From positions 9,580,334 through 9,644,333 of the forward strand of contig NC_045147.1 of NCBI RefSeq assembly GCF_008831285.2: DNA of 64,000 nt, in the 5' to 3' direction. The notes beneath the pieces are model-generated. The model saw only the letters and a list, made by a program, of their open reading frames with translations, did no database searches and had not been told where the DNA came from. Shown here one piece after another: positions 1-9,972 of the stretch (the first letter of the stretch is position 1; each line of letters begins with the position of its first letter). The position numbers were made by a program, and so were the translations under genes. Source of the stretch: Nymphaea colorata (lineage: Eukaryota; Streptophyta; Magnoliopsida; Nymphaeales; Nymphaeaceae).

Positions 1-294
1 TTTTTTTTTTGTGAGTTATATAAATTTCATCTGTTTCCTCTTTATTTGTTTCATTCTAGCTGCAGTTAAAATCTTTTTTGTAGTATAGTTCTGTAATAAA
101 AGGATGTGCAGTATTCTTAAATGTTACTAATTTATGGCTCCACCCATGTCTGTATCCATGCATTTTTATGTACGGCTTTTTTTTCTTTATTCCTCTAGCA
201 CTTGGGTGGTCCCTTTATTTTAATTTACATGTGACTAGACATGATCCCGAATTGTCTTTTGGTTGTCTTTTATTTCCAAGAGGCCTCTACCCGG

Positions 295-480
295 TGGAGG
301 CTTGATTTCTCATTTTGGATCTGAGAGTGACCACATAAATTTTATATGAGGTAAATGGTTCCAGCTTGGTGTATTTAGACAATGCAGCTACACCTCAAAA
401 GCCATATGCTGTTTTGGAAGTTCTCCATGATTATGTGAGGGATACAACTCAAATGGTCACCAGAATATTCATTACTTAAG
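295..480 (+). pseudogene. SufS/NFS2-like cysteine desulfurase exon fragment
   Basis: Codons from 348 read [19 protein letters not shown], the N-terminal signature of group II (SufS/CpNifS) cysteine desulfurases, PLP enzymes that take sulfur from cysteine for Fe-S cluster assembly; plant NFS2 is plastidic. The match continues as [10 protein letters not shown]. It then shifts frame near 450-452, after which NGHQNIHYL matches the family's NVHRGIHYLS stretch, and ends at AAG|GTATCC (480/481), a plausible donor. Left of 348, FLILDL at about 310-327 may be the preceding family residues, separated by extra sequence. The frameshift gives an early stop at 477-479, and the PLP-lysine domain is absent. 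This is a broken single-exon piece, not a gene. The family call is strong; NFS2 rather than another class V aminotransferase is inference from remembered sequence. Confidence 0.75.
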
Positions 481-1698
481 GTATCCCAACATAACGCCCC
501 ATGCCTACCCTTCTCTCTCTCTCTCTCGTCTTGATTGCATGCTCACTCACATGCATGTTCACAGTTGGACACCCACAATGATGCACTCTTCCTGTTTGCA
601 AAGCAAGCAAGAAAAAGAAAATTCCTTGTTCTGTAATTCTATGTTTCTGTATATCAAGAAAGGAAAAAAATATCATCTAAGCTTGCTTTTCCTATCGCAG
701 CAGCAATGGAGATCAGGGTTTTGTTATCGCAGCAGCAATAGAGATCAGGGTTTCGCTGAATCTGCAATGGAGGTGGAGGTTCTGGTTTCTGCCATCCGAT
801 CGAATCTGCAATGAAGGTGAGGGTCGAGTCATCTGAATGAAGCATCAAATCAAGGTTCACCGGAGATCCAGCAATGGTCCACCGGAAAATCAGAATCATC
901 TTTTGATTCGCCAGGGACGAGTTCAACCTCTCCAAGGCCAAGATCGGGTACAGCTCCTCCAAGAGAGTGAAGGCTCAAATCTGTGATGTCGCTGGCTCTG
1001 AGAGGTATAATTTTCTAAAATGACAGATTCATTTTAGCTACAAGGGATCGGGAGCAATGAAAATATCCACATTACCCTTACAGTTTATGATCTACATCTC
1101 AGTATTTCCATATGAGCTCACGGTAAACAAACTGTTCTTGGTTTTTCCTAATATAAATACCTTGCTGCCAGCTATTTCTTGCCCTATAACTGCAACTTAG
1201 GGTTCTTACTGCTTCATTTCTGTTTGGTTTGTTGATGGTCTCACTGCATTTGCATTTGTATCTTACTAGTGCCAACCAGGTCAATGTTTTCCAGGTCAAT
1301 GTTTTCTTTTAATCCTAAGGTGATACGTTTTATCTGCTGCATGTAGTTTCTTATCTATACGATTATATGCTATATTTCTGTTTGTTGTTCAAATCTATCC
1401 TGGTCGTATTGTTTTCTAGTTTAGAATACTTGATGCATTTGACTTCAGCTTACCACAGTGTAATATATGCTGCATAAACATAATAAAATAACAACTAGAT
1501 GCTACCTAAAATATAAAACTGACCACCTAAATGTCTCCTAATATTTAAATGGTATCAGAAAATAGGTTCTACATGAGTTGGTGCAACTATTTGGGTATTT
1601 ATCCTGCATGGAACAAGTATGCAAGTTCGAGCTGTTCTATGTTATTGCATAAAGCACCGTTTCATCAGTAAATGATAAATCTTTGTCCTGTTTTGTAG
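481..1698. other. no gene recognised; short 32-bp duplication
   Basis: No coding segment could be assigned here. The only structure I see is a near-perfect tandem duplication of a 32-bp unit at 694-757 (ATCGCAGCAGCAATGGAGAT and its neighbour copy), in sequence that alternates between moderate GC (690-1010) and AT-rich. Confidence 0.5.
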
Positions 1699-1813
1699 TC
1701 TGGATCTCAGCAAGGAGAAGAAGATAACACTGATTTCCTTGTACTTCTTGATCTGGGGGGAAGCTGCAAACATCAGATTCTTGCCTGAGTGCTTATGTTA
1801 CATTTTTCATCAT
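1699..1813 (+). pseudogene. callose synthase (GSL8/GSL10-like) exon fragment
   Basis: After an acceptor TTTTGTAG (ends 1698), frame 1700 encodes LDLSKEKKITLISLYFLIWG followed by EAANIRFLPECLCYIFHH, and a donor GTATGTAAG follows at 1814. The LIWGEAANxRFxPECLCYIFHH block is diagnostic of plant callose synthases (glucan synthase-like), large plasma-membrane enzymes making beta-1,3-glucan. It lies in the N-terminal cytosolic half, far from the catalytic loop. The KEKK and IRFLPEC variants resemble the GSL8/GSL10 (CalS9/10) branch. This exon has no internal stop and joins in phase with the fragment at 4159. No other callose synthase exon is present, so this is a two-exon piece of a gene that normally has dozens of exons. 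Confidence 0.8.
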
Positions 1814-2035
1814 GTATGTAAGCCATTTCTTTGATGCCCATTTTTTCTGTGACAAAATTTATTTTATGAGATCAACTGGTTTCCTTTTACTTTTTCATCT
1901 GGGTTAAGTGGCAAAACCAGATTCATGCTTAATCGCTTGTTTTACTTTTTTTCATCATGTTTGGATGCCACTTTCTTATTTCATCCAAGGTGCACTTTTA
2001 TCGTACAAAAGACCATATATCTATGCTTATGCTGA

Positions 2036-2335
2036 ATGGTTTCTGGGTGGACGTTCGATTCACCATCTGTGGAATGTGCTCCTTTAACGTATGGTGAAAT
2101 CAATCAAATATCCACAGGATGCTCCACGATGAGTGGACCACCTGTTCCATTGAAGACACAAAATGACAAAAGTCCTCTTCTGGGGGCTGTTCTTCCCATT
2201 CCTGGGATGCCAGAAACAGATCCTGTTCATGTCATCCTCCCTAGGAATGGGAAATCTAATGTTTTCTTTAAGGTATCTAGTGGTCTGGATCTGAGTGAAA
2301 TTAGTTCGCAACAGCGACGTACCTATTTTACTTAA
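2036..2335 (+). pseudogene. unidentified exon-like open frame
   Basis: An open frame of 99 codons with protein-like composition (for example PPVPLKTQNDKSPLLGAVLP and DPVHVILPRNGKSNVFFK). A donor-like AAG|GTATCTAG occurs at about 2271, straight after NVFFK, so the coding part may be about 2040-2271. I do not recognise the family. It sits between two callose synthase exons on the same strand but does not match that protein. It may be another captured exon. A chance open frame is possible, though the amino-acid composition argues against it. Confidence 0.3.
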
Positions 2336-3542
2336 GAAAATCTGAACATGATTATTGTGGTGCACATGCACCCTTTATGGTTTTTAATGTTTGTAATTAT
2401 AATGAATGATTGTGGTATTCTACGCCCGGAGGACCACTTCTGTTGCATGTGTGATGTATATTTTAAGTTCCTCTGAGTGTGTGGGCACGCCAGGGACCTG
2501 TACATATATATCTTGGTGTTAATTTAATCATTTATTTTATATTAACAATACGCCTGTGTTTTTACTTTCTTTCAATCAATGATAAATGAGTATACTCCTT
2601 CCATTGAAAAATTAAAAGATGTGCTTGCTTTTAGTTTGAATTTGTGCTAAAAGTCAAGGTATAGAAAAAATTTTCACATTATTTATCTATCACACTTCAG
2701 TATGGTATAAAACTTACTTAGATAACCTTTCTTTGATTTGTTGAGAGCCATACTGCAGCAGTTCATCCAACACTCGGTTCAATGGACATGACAATCAAAA
2801 TTGTTGCAGCTTGCATTCTTTCCTTTGTCTTGTCTTGAAATGCAAGAGAACTCCTGCTTTTGGCCCCTATCTTATGCTTAAGCATTAAAGAAAATGACAG
2901 TTAATCCGTGGTTGTCCTAGTTAGGTTGTCAAAAGCAAGCTTGTTTATCTAATGACCAATCCTAGGTTCCTCACGATCCTCACTCTTTTAGTTTTAAAAT
3001 CATTAACTTAATTGGGTCATTTTTCTTAAATGCTTTCGGGTTTCTGTTGTTTTTTATTTTCTAAATTTATTTTACACATTCTATGTTGAGCTGTCTGGAA
3101 CTTTCTATGGTCTGGACTAGGACAACCATTCTGTTCGGGGCACTTATAGTACTTTTGTCTGTGTAGTGGTCGAGGCAACCAGTTAGTTGACAAAAGCAAG
3201 TTCCACCAGTTAAGTGCTTAGTGGTTAGGTGATCACGTGCTAGCATCATTCTTGGTAATAGCTTTCCTTATAAGTCCTTAAAGTCAGACATAAACTGTTT
3301 GTTACAATTCTAGATGGCTATTTAGGGGACATGAGGTCAGCTTCCAGCTGGCAATGTCTTTCTTGGCAAATTATTTTTGGAAAATGTTTTTCTTTTGTTT
3401 TGAGGGAAGCTTATGTTATGTGCCATTTCTCAACCTGGCACTTCTTAGATGGCTTAACTGAACAATGGGATGAACACAGAATGCTGTCAGGTGTCATAGA
3501 TTTTATTTTATAAGGGCAGGCGGTCTCTCTTGGGATGAGAGT
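2336..3542. other. no gene recognised
   Basis: Ordinary AT-rich non-coding sequence between the unidentified open frame and the small hAT element. Short open frames at 3067-3249 and 3331-3513 show no family resemblance. Confidence 0.5.
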
Positions 3543-3840
3543 CTATGTCACATGGGGTAGGGTGCAGGATGCAGAAACTTCCAAAAAAAAATGGGTGCGG
3601 GTGCCGCAAGAACATACTGCACAAACTTCCAAAAAAAAATGGGTGTGGGTGCCGCAAGAATATATACTATCTGTTATAAAAAAAAAATGAAAAAAAAAGA
3701 GAAAGGAAAAGAAGAACGGATGTAGTCAGCAGCATCCGATTCTGATTCGATTTTTACCGAGTCAGGTGCCGTGTCGAGCCGCACCTGCACCTGAGTCGAC
3801 TCGGGTGCGCCACCATATTTGGCACACCCGTGTGACTTAG
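3543..3840. mobile_element. 298-bp non-autonomous hAT element
   Basis: Starts CTATGTCACATGGGGTAG and ends GCACACCCGTGTGACTTAG, imperfect terminal inverted repeats of the family recurring through the window. The flanking 8-mers are ATGAGAGT (3535-3542) and ATGAGACT (3841-3848), a target duplication with one mismatch. 8-bp duplications are typical of hAT. Inside, a roughly 48-bp unit is tandemly duplicated (3578-3660, with the GGGTGCCGCAAGAA core), and GGTGC/GTGCC subterminal repeats lie towards the right end. No coding capacity. Confidence 0.75.
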
Positions 3841-4158
3841 ATGAGACTCTGGGTGGAATTCTTTGTGGATCATGCTGGAACTCTGCTGTTTTCATAAATG
3901 ACTTAATTGGTATAAGGAGGTTATCAAATATAAGTTGCATGTTACCAAGTCATCCATGAGTCAAAATATTTGTGGGGTCGGATCCATAAAGCATCCAAAT
4001 GATTGTTCTAACTTCTAATAGCAATAGTGTTCACTGGACGGTAGGATGTTATTATTAGCTCCACATTTAGGATGTTATTATTAGCTCCACATTTAAGTTC
4101 TTGTGTTTCTGAATGTAATTCCTAAGTTTCTAATGGTCTTTTGATTGTAATTGTGTAG

Positions 4159-4249
4159 ATGGTAAGAGAGATGGAAGAGATGTTGCGGCAGCGTCTGGCA
4201 CAACCAGCCAACAGTTGCCCTTCTTCTAATTTCTCCGCTTTATGCTGCG
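4159..4249 (+). pseudogene. callose synthase (GSL8/GSL10-like) next exon, frameshifted
   Basis: Follows acceptor GTGTAG and reads MVREMEEMLRQRLAQPANSC in phase 0, exactly continuing the FHH end of the exon at 1699-1813. Callose synthases of the GSL8/10 branch have HHMVRE...QPANSC here. After the cysteine the frame is broken: the matching LISPLYAAV is in another frame and the intervening family residues are missing, so there is a deletion plus frameshift. The segment ends CTGCG|GTAAAA. The intron between the two exons is 2.35 kb and contains the unrelated open frame and the hAT element at 3543. Confidence 0.8.
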
Positions 4250-4539
4250 GTAAAATTTTTAATCCTCTTTGTCAAGCTTATTTACATTATAAAACTAAAG
4301 CCAAATATACTTGACTCAGACTGAAAGCTAGAGAAGTGGGTAAGCAGCTGTTAGTTGTTACTGTCTGCTGACTTCCCAGATTGATCAAGTTTATTTTATT
4401 TAAGTGAAGAGACAGAAGCTTGGAATAGGAAATAAAAGAAAGAAAAGGGAGTCTCAAGAAACCCTGTTCTTTCCTTGCCCCTTTGTGTCAATGCTAGCAG
4501 GTTTTCTAGCTGCGGTAGAGAAGGAGCTACAAAATGTAC

Positions 4540-5160
4540 GTTTGATGTATATATTTAAAATAATATATTCGACGTATATGATATATGTATATTTATAATA
4601 TCCGTATACATTAACGTATAACATGTATGTAGCACTATGTACGTATGATACTATGATGTAATATATGTGATATATAAGTATTATATATGACATATACTAT
4701 ACATTATAACACATATAATACAATATATATGTATAATACATGTTGCAATTTTATTAATAGTTATAGTTACATATATAATAATATACGTATATACACATAT
4801 AATATATTATATATTATACATAAATAATATGTATGTATAATTAATAAACCGTATGTATGTATATGTACATATGTATATATACATATACATATGTGTACAT
4901 GTAGGCATACATTTATAGTATACAACAATATATACAATATACATTATGTAATATATTATATGTATAATGTACATGTAATGTACATTATAAGATGTATGTA
5001 CATGTGTACAATGTACATATAATATACATTATAATATGTATATACGATATATAGCTATATTATATGACACATTGTTTAATATATTATGTATGTACATGTA
5101 TGGGATATATATATATATATATATATATATTTGTATATATGCTATGCCTGTTTATATCAT
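4540..5160. repeat. AT/GTA-rich low-complexity tract with (AT)n
   Basis: About 600 bp made almost wholly of ATAT, GTATA and TACAT words, with a pure (AT)n run at about 5107-5131. It lies between the callose synthase piece and the U-box piece. Open frames here are artefacts of the repeat. Confidence 0.8.
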
Positions 5161-5280
5161 TGCAAGTTGAGCTATCTTTGTCTTAACTTGATGTTTTAGT
5201 CTTGTTGTGTAGAGGTATTAGTCCCTAGGGCGTCTTGCTAACATTTTTGCTTGCTCACAATAACTTTCTTCATGTTGCAG

Positions 5281-5628
5281 GAACTGAATTCTCAAGCACA
5301 TGCAATCCCATTAGCAGCAAGGCTCATGTCAAGTCCAGGGGAACAGCTTGCAGCAGTGTCATTGTTGCTAGAGCTATCAAAGAACTGTTTATCTTTATGT
5401 GAGAAAATTGGCTCCAGAGCTGCTGGTGCCATTCTACTTTTGATTACAATAAAAATACAATACTACTGATTCAGTGGTAGCTGAAAAAACAAACATGACC
5501 CTAAACAACTTGGTGAAGTGTCCAAAAAATATCAAGATCATGGCAGAAAATGGACTTTTGGAACCTCTTCTTAGCAACCTCATTGAAGTTATGCACTTGA
5601 TATCTGCAGACTGCATTGCATCGTAATC
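5281..5628 (+). pseudogene. U-box/ARM-repeat protein (SAUL1/PUB43-44-like) fragment
   Basis: After acceptor TTGCAG the frame reads ELNSQAHAIPLAARLMSSPG, then EQLAAVSLLLELSKN...LCEKIGSRAAGAILLLITIK, a stretch typical of the ARM-repeat region of plant U-box E3 ligases of the SAUL1 (PUB44/PUB43) group. A stop occurs at 5467-5469. In the +1 frame from 5468 the match resumes with DSVVAEKTNMTLNNLVKCPK, then NIKIMAENGLLEPLL, so one frameshift separates the halves. The U-box and most ARM repeats are absent. It shares orientation with the other gene pieces upstream. It is a non-functional fragment; the subfamily assignment is from memory. Confidence 0.75.
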
Positions 5629-5639
5629 ACTTGACTGCA

Positions 5640-6305
5640 CCTGCGTTTTCTGAACTAGTCTACAGTGTCATTTGCATATACACAGGGATATGCAATCGCC
5701 AGAAGTGACTGAAACATATATGTAATACATACACATATGTATATGTACTATATGTATGTAGGTATGCATGTATCATGTACTTCTGTGTCCTGTCAGCATG
5801 AAGAAAAGTGTGAAGACCAAAAATTTGCCACAATGTGCTATAATATTACATGTATATTATAAGTTGTGTATGTATATTCTATAATATATTAGTAGTATAT
5901 ATGTTATAGTATTATATACATACAATAACATGTATCATATATATTATACGTTTAACATATAATACATAATATAATATATTGTATATTATACATATACATT
6001 ATTGTTCTAGTAATATATCATTAATAGACATTACTATAATTATATACATTATGCATGATAATACGTGTATAAAATATGTTATACGTAATAACATATAATG
6101 TTATATGTTTATTATATTTTATACAATATAACATATAATATGTATATAATATATATTATATAGTATACAATATAACATATAGTATATATATAATATGTAT
6201 AATATATTTATATAATTTATGCATTATATGTGTTGTAGCATTATAATATGTACATTTACATTATAGTACATATTGTTATACATGTTATATATATATAAAC
6301 AAATG

Positions 6306-6351
<46 letters not shown>

Positions 6352-6712
6352 CATACATATATTTTATATAGTAATAATATTATAAAATAAGTATACATAT
6401 TATTATATGTATATCTACATAACATATACATTTATATATAAATTTATTTAATGTACCTATAAATCACCTTGTATAATGTAATAATATATACAAGATTATA
6501 TATTATTACGTATATACTGCATATAAGTAACAAATATATAATACATATATGTACCTTATATATATACATACGTATAACATTATTTATTATTTGTATATAT
6601 ATAACATATATATTTTTTATTAAACATATCATAACATATAATGTATATGTGTTATATATAAGGATGTAAAATATATTTCTATTATATATATATGCTATAT
6701 ATAATATAGGTA
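5640..6712. repeat. AT-rich low-complexity tract
   Basis: About 1 kb of degenerate TATA/ATGTATA words with a pure (AT)n run near 6306-6344. The open frames on both strands at 6444-6669 read through repeats and are not genes. The tract abuts the left inverted repeat of the element at 6713. Confidence 0.8.
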
Positions 6713-6904
6713 GTGTTTGATGGGCTGGAAATTTCCTGTAGCACTGGAAACATTTTTCAAATTTTCAAAATATTTTTGGTTTATCAAACGCCGAATTTTG
6801 TTTGTTACCGTTAAAGTTGAAAACGGAAATTTATTTCCGGAAACATGTTTCCACTGGAAGGGGTGGAAACGTTTTTCCAGATTTTTTTTTTTTTGCCTGT
6901 TGGG

Positions 6905-7470
6905 GAGGAAGAAGGGACACAGAGGAAGAAGGGAAGGAATGAGGAGGAAGAAGGAGGCCGAAGGAAAGGAGGGAGGAGGAAGAAGGGAGAGGCGGGAGGA
7001 AGAAGGGGGGTGGAGGAAAAAGGGAAGGGGGTGGAGGAAAAAGGGAAGGAGGGAGGAGGAAGAAGGGACGCGAAGGAAGAAGGGAAGGAGGGAGGAGGAT
7101 GAAGGGAGGCAGATTCGTCTAAAGCACTATTTACCAGTGTTTGATCCCACTAAGAAAAGAAGACATCTCAGCCACACATCTGGATGCTGACGAGTCAAAC
7201 TTGAGCCGCAGATCTCCGCCTCAGGTCTGGGAGGAAGAAGGTTTTGACGACAAGATCCTCTCTCCCCCTTCTGCTCCTCTTCTCTAACGAGCTTCAGTCT
7301 CTCTCTCTCTCTCTCTCTCTCACTCTCAGGAGGAAGAAGGGAAGGAGGGAGGAGGAAGAAAGGAGTGAGGGAGGAAGAAGGTTTTGACGACAAGATCCTC
7401 TCTCCCCCTTCTGCTGCTCTTCTCTAACGAGCTTGAGTCTCTCTCTCTCTCTCTCTCTCTCTATAGAATA
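6905..7470. repeat. GGAGGAAGAAGG repeats and duplicated CT block
   Basis: 6905-7105 is a degenerate tandem array of GAGGAAGAAGGGAAGGAGGG. A block of about 95 bp beginning GGAGGAAGAAGGTTTTGACG is present twice (about 7229-7326 and 7371-7463), each copy ending in a (CT)n run. The blocks lie just upstream of the captured S-acyltransferase start codon, so they may derive from its 5' leader. The 157-aa open frame at 6717-7190 is repeat read-through. Confidence 0.7.
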
Positions 7471-7702
7471 GGTTTTGACGACACTCCTTTCTCGCCTCCC
7501 GAAAGAGGAGGAAATGAAACCCTTCTCCATTTGTGGTAAACGGCAGTCATCTATGCATTCCAGCAATCTCCTCGCTTTCCCAATCCCCCATTTCTGCAGA
7601 TGTTAGCTATCCCTTTTTGAAAAAGGAAGAGGAGGGTGGGAAAACTAATCATTCTCTTTCATCCCTTCTCCTCCCCATCATCTACAGATCGGGGGCGCGG
7701 TG

Positions 7703-7891
7703 ATGGCGTGGAACGTTTTCAGATTCTGCACGGCTCTGAGAGACCTGGGCTCTATCTTGATTCTTCTGGTTCTTGGTGTCGTCGGTGTTACATACTATGC
7801 GGTCGTCATCGCCAACTATGGCCCTGCCTTGTATCACGGCGGTTTTGAATCCCTACTCGCTCTCTTGATACTGTTATTCTTCCACGTTCTG
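7703..7891 (+). pseudogene. DHHC S-acyltransferase (PAT) first-exon fragment
   Basis: An ATG at 7703 opens 63 codons: MAWNVFRFCTALRDLGSILI, then LLVLGVVGVTYYAVVIANYG and PALYHGGFESLLALLILLFF, ending HVL|GTACGT with a clean donor at 7892. This closely matches exon 1 of plant protein S-acyltransferases of the PAT13-16 type, multi-pass membrane enzymes that palmitoylate proteins. It encodes the first two hydrophobic segments. The DHHC catalytic exon and all other exons are missing. The frame is uninterrupted and the start codon is kept, so a truncated two-helix peptide could in principle be made. It lies within the inverted-repeat element at 6713-8141, so capture by a transposon is the likely origin. 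Confidence 0.8.
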
Positions 7892-8141
7892 GTACGTCAC
7901 ACGCTGTTTTCCTGCTCCCTCCTTTCCTTCTTCCTCCCTTGCTCCCTTTTTCCACCGCAACCCACCATTTCCACCGATTCTACTTTTGGCCATCAAACAA
8001 AGAAATTTGTTTTCAGAAAAATAACTCCAAGTTAACAAACACAACATGGTTTTGGAAATATAAAATTTTATTTCCCATTCACCAATTCCAGAAATAATTT
8101 TGGAAACCACTTTCCAGAAACACGTTTCCAACCATCAAACC

Positions 8142-9686
8142 ATATAGTAGTATATATTAACATATATATACAATTTGTATATTACATTATATATATATAT
8201 TTAACACATAATATAACAGAAGCAAGGAGAAGGAGGAGAGTATTGCCCTGAAGATGAAAAGATTTGGCATTAAGAGCAAGATGAATGGCTAAGGTAGTGT
8301 TATCTTCAACCTGGACAATCTTTGACGGTTGGTGGAGCAGTTAGAGGTGATTGTGGATTGATGGAATAATAAAGAAGAAAAAAGGGGACACCAGCAATCG
8401 TTCGAGAAGCTTCCATTCGAGTTCATCATTCTCTCATTCATCTTTGATTCATGTCTCTCACTCTCTCTCTCACTCTCTCTTTCTTGATAACGAACCCTGC
8501 GTATCAGTCGGGACTGTGCCTCTCGATTAGCTGACATCGTATCGATCTTCCATCGAGACCCCTAAACAGAATGAAGATTCTATTCTTCTCGGAACGAAAA
8601 TTTCCTTGGGTTGCGTCTTTCTTAACTCATTTAGCGTAAGCAGCTCCGCAACTAAAGTGCATTGCTTTCCATGATATAACAAGGTACATTTGTCTCACCT
8701 TTGCTTTTATGGCCAGGTATATGTGCAATCTTTCAAGGTATTCTGGAGTTTCTCAACTAGATGTTCAAATGTGAAATGCATTTTCTACAATAAGCTAATG
8801 ATTGTCAACAGCAGCTATAGTTTGAACTTGCGAATGTGAAGGTTGAACAATATGTCATCTTTTACGAAATGGTGCATTATCTTGTCATTGCGTATGACCT
8901 TGTTTTGCCAGTACAGTAATTAATTTGTAGAAGCTAAAGCGAGCTTACAATAATTAAAATGTAAGTTTTTTACTTAAATTCATACAAAGAACTGTTGTAA
9001 GTTTTTTGTCAGTAAACTAATGAAAAATAGTTAAATATATTCATATTACATAGAAATAGTGTTGCTTTCTTTATATGTTGAAAACATTCTGAAATTATCA
9101 TGCCATTTTTCATGTTTTTGCTAGATGTTGGGATGCTAGGACCGTGGTGCTCTTGTTTGCAGCTTTTTCATGTGAAAACAAGTGATATTTATTGAATTGA
9201 ATGCCATGCGGTTATCACATTTAGAATATTGTTCCATGTTGTTGCTTTGTGCCCTTGTTCATAAGGCGATCTATGTATGTTGATTGCTGACTTTACTGTT
9301 TATGTTGCTGCCTTAGCCTTCTGTGATTTCCTAATATTGTGCTTTCACAATTACTGTCACTGTTGGATCTTTGTATGCAATCTCTATTTATGCCCTTCAC
9401 AATGTCCAGAGAGATTGTTCCTCATGTCATTTGCTTGTGTAATCCAAGTTTAAATGTGTTAACGACTGCAAATTGAATGCTTGGTATTGCTTCTGGAAAC
9501 GACTAATGACAGAAATATTTTCATCTGTTACTTTATACTGGATAACTAAAACAACTATATCCTATTCCTAAATGGTCATTCCATTGTCAAAGCATGTGCC
9601 TTTTGTACCTCTTCATAATTTGAGCATTTCACTACGTAAATGTTTAATGTTTGTGGCTCCTTGTTATGTCAACTTCTTACTTGATT
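8142..9686. other. no gene recognised
   Basis: AT-rich non-coding sequence. The first 60 bases are TATA words. The rest is of ordinary complexity with CT-rich stretches at 8455-8485 and no open frame of recognisable family. Confidence 0.5.
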
Positions 9687-9892
9687 ACGAGGAACACGAT
9701 GTAACGTAGAAAAACCCTCAACAAGAGGAAAAAAACCACAGATGAGGAGCTGGTGTCCACTAGTCGTCAGATTAAGATTTCATATACCATAAGGATTAGG
9801 GTTACACAACTTAAGTTGCCCAACAAGGGCTACAAGATGGATCAGGTATGGATCCGGATCCGGTTCCGAGATCCATCTAACATACTTCAACA
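9687..9892 (-). repeat. 3' LTR of the gag-less Copia element
   Basis: Matches 13658-13879 over its length and ends TACTTCAACA directly before the polypurine tract. The left boundary shows no TG and no clear 5-bp target duplication, so it is probably truncated. Confidence 0.7.
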
Positions 9893-9972
9893 CTCCCCCT
9901 CAAGTTGGGCATATATATCAAACATGCCCAACTTGGATACATTTTTGAATGAAATTGAAGATAGAGCTTTCG

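Larger units (their letters stand above)
6713..8141. mobile_element. TIR element carrying a captured S-acyltransferase exon
   Basis: The left end GTGTTTGATGGGCTGGAAAT and the reverse complement of the right end (GGTTTGATGGTTGGAAACGT) form imperfect terminal inverted repeats. Both flanks continue with repeated TGGAAA/TTTCCGGAAA words as subterminal repeats. The flanks read ATATAGGTAG on the left and ATATAGTAG on the right, possibly a 9-bp target duplication with a one-base indel, so MULE or hAT remains open. The interior holds a purine-rich repeat (6905-7105), a duplicated GA/CT block, and the 5' leader plus exon 1 of a DHHC S-acyltransferase (7703-7891). No transposase is present. This fits a Pack-type element. 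Confidence 0.6.

Noticed and set aside
1699-5628. A single functional gene made of the callose synthase and U-box pieces
   Set aside because: The pieces come from unrelated families, contain frameshifts and lack catalytic parts.
6717-7190. 157-aa open frame rich in Arg, Lys, Glu and Gly
   Set aside because: It is translation of GGAGGAAGAAGG repeats; overlapping frames are equally open and there is no family resemblance.
9687-9892. Exact LTR border and target duplication for the gag-less Copia
   Set aside because: The right flank TAGAT has no clear match on the left, and the left LTR lacks the TG end, so I give approximate borders only.
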